From assembly GCA_022839445.1 (NCBI GenBank), contig JALHFC010000015.1:1-25000 (forward strand): DNA of 25,000 nucleotides, given 5' to 3'. Positions 23,068 through 25,000 of the stretch are shown here, in pieces. Numbering within the stretch: position 1 is the stretch's first letter; every line of letters starts with the position of its first letter. The notes under the pieces were generated by a model. The model ran no database searches. It saw nothing but the letters and a program-made list of their open reading frames with translations, and was not told the origin of the DNA. The position numbers were made by a program, and so were the translations under genes. This stretch comes from Pelotomaculum sp. (GTDB lineage: Bacteria; Bacillota; Desulfotomaculia; Desulfotomaculales; Pelotomaculaceae).

Positions 23068-23700
23068 TTATTTTTCAGTATGTTTGGCGTATTCGAAACG
23101 CAAAGGTCCGGTATACGCAGGGACCTGCAGTTTGTCCTCCTGCTTCACACCGACTGCAATACCGTTAGCGCCCAGGTACTCGACAAGGCCACCTTTTATT
23201 TCGAGGCTGCTTTTTAGCGTTCCGGGATTACCGATAGCGACGATTTTATATGGGGGAGACAGCTTTGTCAGGTTCACGTTAATATGATTACCGGCAAAGC
23301 GCACCTCACTAGTGGCCAAAATGCGTTGTCCGTTGATGCTAATGGCTTCAGCGCCGGCCCCACGCAAGTCGTTAACAACCTTCAAAAGGTCCTCATCTCT
23401 GATAACATAAGGGTTAAACCTGCCGGTTTCAAGGGGGTTTTCCAGTATTACTTCAACCCCGGGTCCTTCGACCATGATAAAACCGGCATATAGCCTGATC
23501 CTGGAAAGCTCGCTTTCCATAACGCCGAGAGCGTCGGTGCGGCCTTTTTTAATCCCTTCAATCTTTGTTTCTAATTCGGCGGCCTCTTCCTCAAGTGGCA
23601 CCCCCCGGTCAATGGCGCTCGTGGTGCGAAACTGAAAAGCCATCATCAAACCCAGGACAATGGCAACTATCACAATTGAAATGTACACCTGTTTATTCAT
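23068..23700 (-). CDS. DUF881 family protein (downstream copy)
   Basis: 210 residues. An N-terminal membrane anchor (about 5-24) is followed by a coiled coil (about 33-70) and the DUF881 domain with NPYVIRDEDLLKVVNDLRGAGAEAISINGQR and IGNPGTLKSSLEIKGG, ending VPAYTGPLRFEYA. The family is an envelope-associated protein of unknown function, regularly found with sbp between ftsQ and ftsA. The ATG 23700 follows GAGGGG. It overlaps by four bases (ATGA) the repaired end of the upstream DUF881 gene, suggesting the two were translationally coupled. The two copies are paralogues. Confidence 0.93.
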   Translation of the reverse strand: MNKQVYISIVIVAIVLGLMMAFQFRTTSAIDRGVPLEEEAAELETKIEGIKKGRTDALGVMESELSRIRLYAGFIMVEGPGVEVILENPLETGRFNPYVIRDEDLLKVVNDLRGAGAEAISINGQRILATSEVRFAGNHINVNLTKLSPPYKIVAIGNPGTLKSSLEIKGGLVEYLGANGIAVGVKQEDKLQVPAYTGPLRFEYAKHTEK

Positions 23701-23804
23701 GCACGCGTCCCCTCACCAACTGCTCTCGCATAGTCGAGTTTGAACCCGCCACTATATGCCGGTATGGTAACTTGAGGCAATTTCTTTACTCCTACCTGAA
23801 TCCC
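23697..23804 (-). other. Displaced C-terminal end of the upstream DUF881 gene
   Basis: After the stop at 23792 the next frame reads GIQVGVKKLPQVTIPAYSGG, then KLDYARAV, and stops at a TGA (23697-23699) overlapping the next ATG. It aligns with the end of the paralogous DUF881 protein (GIAVGVK...VPAYTG...FEYA). It is therefore the original C-terminus put out of frame. Confidence 0.85.
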
Positions 23805-24400
23805 CCAAAACTGGAGGCTCCCTTCATCTTTAAAGAACTCTCCAGGGTATCAGGGTTACCTATAGCTGTAATTACATAGGGGGGCGCAAGGCGCTTGTTT
23901 TTGTTCAACACAATGGTGGGGCCGGTGCAACGGATCTCGGTGGTTGCTAGAAGGCGCTGGCCGTTTATAGAAATTGCTTCCGCACCGGCTGCCCTGATTT
24001 CATTTAAAACACGCAGCACATCCTCATCATGCAGCACATAAAGGTTGGGGTTTTCACCGGGCTTGAGGCTAAAATTGCTATCGTTTAATGTAACTTCTAC
24101 ACCGGAACCACTCAGCTCGGAAATACCGGCCTCAATCCTGGCCCGATCTAATTCTTCCTTCAACTCGGAGTCAAGCGGACCTTCCGAAAGCTTGCTTAGA
24201 TCAGCACGCAGTTGATCCACACGGGCCTGAAGCTCATCCCGGTTTTTCCTCGCCTGGCTCACCTCGGCGGACAGCTGCTGGGACCTGCGCACCGGCTCAG
24301 TGCTTTGAATTTCCTTTGTCACCCGGTATTGGACTGCCAGCATTACCCCCAAGACCATACCTACCAGGATAATCGCCCACTGGAATCCCCTTAATTTCAT
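23792..24400 (-). CDS. DUF881 family protein (upstream copy), frameshifted near the C-terminus
   Basis: 202 residues as read. A membrane anchor (about 9-25), a coiled coil (about 35-75) and the DUF881 core LYVLHDEDVLRVLNEIRAAGAEAISINGQRL and AIGNPDTLESSLKMKG match the downstream paralogue. The frame then reads ASSFGGFR and stops, while the expected end of the domain continues in another frame (23697-23804). One additional base in the TTTTGGGGG run (23802-23810) would restore a protein of about 234 residues. Against the paralogue, about four residues are also missing at that spot. It is a frameshift mutation or a homopolymer sequencing error. The start is ATG 24400, six bases after AAGGTGA. 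The ftsQ stop lies 9 bases upstream. Confidence 0.88.
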   Translation of the reverse strand: MKLRGFQWAIILVGMVLGVMLAVQYRVTKEIQSTEPVRRSQQLSAEVSQARKNRDELQARVDQLRADLSKLSEGPLDSELKEELDRARIEAGISELSGSGVEVTLNDSNFSLKPGENPNLYVLHDEDVLRVLNEIRAAGAEAISINGQRLLATTEIRCTGPTIVLNKNKRLAPPYVITAIGNPDTLESSLKMKGASSFGGFR

Positions 24401-24409
24401 TACCTCACC

Positions 24410-25000
24410 TTATTGCTTTTGATAATATACTACCGGCTGACCGGCATATGAAAGGTCAATATAATCCACCTTGGCCCCTATTTTGCGCAACTCTTGTATT
24501 AGCTGGGATATGATAACACCTTTCTCCTTAATCTCGGTGGCCTGACCAAACTTGCACTGGATCCCCTCTATAGTGTAAAGCATAATCCGATCTTCCCCGT
24601 CGACATGCACTTCAGATAAATTGGCGACAACCTCACCGGGCAATCCGCCAATCACTGCCAGTGCGTCTTTTAACCCCGCTGCATGAACTACCTGTCCTGG
24701 AGGAGGGACGTCATCCGCATTTACGCCTGTTATAACCGGGAGCCCAGGTACGCCCACGCTGGCTGTCATCAAATTGACTCCTTCCTCATCCACTTCGATA
24801 AAACCGCCTTGGACCGGTAAAATACCCAGGGGCACACGCTCTTTGATTGTTATTACCACTGTCGCAGGAAGAGATCTGGAGACCTGTGCTTCTTTGATCA
24901 TCGGGATCATTTTGAGCCTCGATCTGACTGTTTCCAGGTCTAACTTAAATATATTTACACCGGCGCCAATATCGGCAACTGACCGGATTTTCCCCTCAAT
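24410..25000 (-). CDS. ftsQ: Cell division protein FtsQ/DivIB, partial (C-terminal part)
   Basis: The frame is open from the right edge to a TAA at 24410 (about 196 codons). It starts inside the POTRA domain (GKIRSVADIGAGVNIFKLDL, then ETVRSRLKMIPMIKEAQVSR), continues with TVVITIKERVPLGIL and FIEVDEEGV, and ends with the FtsQ beta domain KVDYIDLSYAGQPVVYY. FtsQ (DivIB) is a bitopic divisome protein that forms a complex with FtsB/DivIC and FtsL; the cytoplasmic and membrane parts lie beyond the window. An ATG at 24910 is internal, not the start. It is the first gene seen of the ftsQ-DUF881-DUF881-sbp-ftsA-ftsZ operon. Confidence 0.92.
   Translation of the reverse strand: MEGKIRSVADIGAGVNIFKLDLETVRSRLKMIPMIKEAQVSRSLPATVVITIKERVPLGILPVQGGFIEVDEEGVNLMTASVGVPGLPVITGVNADDVPPPGQVVHAAGLKDALAVIGGLPGEVVANLSEVHVDGEDRIMLYTIEGIQCKFGQATEIKEKGVIISQLIQELRKIGAKVDYIDLSYAGQPVVYYQKQ

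Noticed and set aside
1..25000. Mobile elements, CRISPR arrays, tRNA or rRNA genes, riboswitches
   Set aside because: No transposase, terminal inverted repeats, spaced repeats, cloverleaf or known aptamer pattern could be seen by eye.

Overview
The window looks like a chromosomal segment of an anaerobic, endospore-forming, Gram-positive bacterium of the Peptococcaceae / Desulfotomaculia type, with Pelotomaculum-like relatives the best guess. The evidence is the set of sporulation genes (spoIIGA, sigE, sigG, ylmC/ymxH), Gram-positive division genes (sepF, divIVA, sbp, murT-gatD), frequent GTG/TTG starts behind G-rich ribosome binding sites, and an ADP-forming acyl-CoA synthetase typical of anaerobes. 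The genus is inferred from gene content and resemblance; no search was run.

Layout, left to right. Positions 1-3889 (minus strand) hold a division and housekeeping operon, read from the right: yggS (PLP homeostasis), sepF, proC, a YggT-family membrane protein, divIVA, then a DUF2889 gene and the start of a DUF167/YggU gene that leaves the left edge. Positions 4136-8672 (minus) hold a second operon: a beta-CASP metallo-beta-lactamase nuclease, pgeF, an OmpR-type response regulator and its PhoR-like kinase. Positions 8829-9050 (plus) are a small FmdB-type zinc-ribbon gene, which shares a convergent terminator with a LysM/BsuPI protein gene (9139-10296, minus). Positions 10501-13679 (plus) are a two-gene operon: a fused ADP-forming acetate-CoA ligase and a P-loop/DRTGG protein resembling the regulatory half of phosphotransacetylase.

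Positions 13880-16728 (minus) are the sporulation block spoIIGA-sigE, sigG and ylmC/ymxH. A near-perfect sigma-F promoter precedes sigG and a strong terminator follows it. Positions 17062-17588 (plus) hold two small unrecognised genes. Positions 17632-20225 (minus) hold murT-gatD, which amidates peptidoglycan lipid II, followed by a 65-codon remnant of a selD gene. Positions 20364-25000 (minus) are the divisome operon ftsQ (running off the right edge), two DUF881 genes, sbp, ftsA and ftsZ, closed by a terminator.

The most unusual signal is gene decay, or assembly indels, at several places. The DUF2889 gene, spoIIGA and the upstream DUF881 gene each break out of frame, and the lost end of the protein is still readable in another frame. 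In the first two, roughly 25-30 residues also seem to be missing at the break. selD has lost most of its length. If real, the spoIIGA lesion should block pro-sigma-E activation and so sporulation. If not real, the assembly carries indels. Other points of interest are a candidate sigma-K promoter for the LysM protein, an odd N-terminal extension on MurT, a G-tract at the ftsA start, and a sensor kinase with almost no extracellular loop. No mobile element, CRISPR array, tRNA or rRNA was seen.
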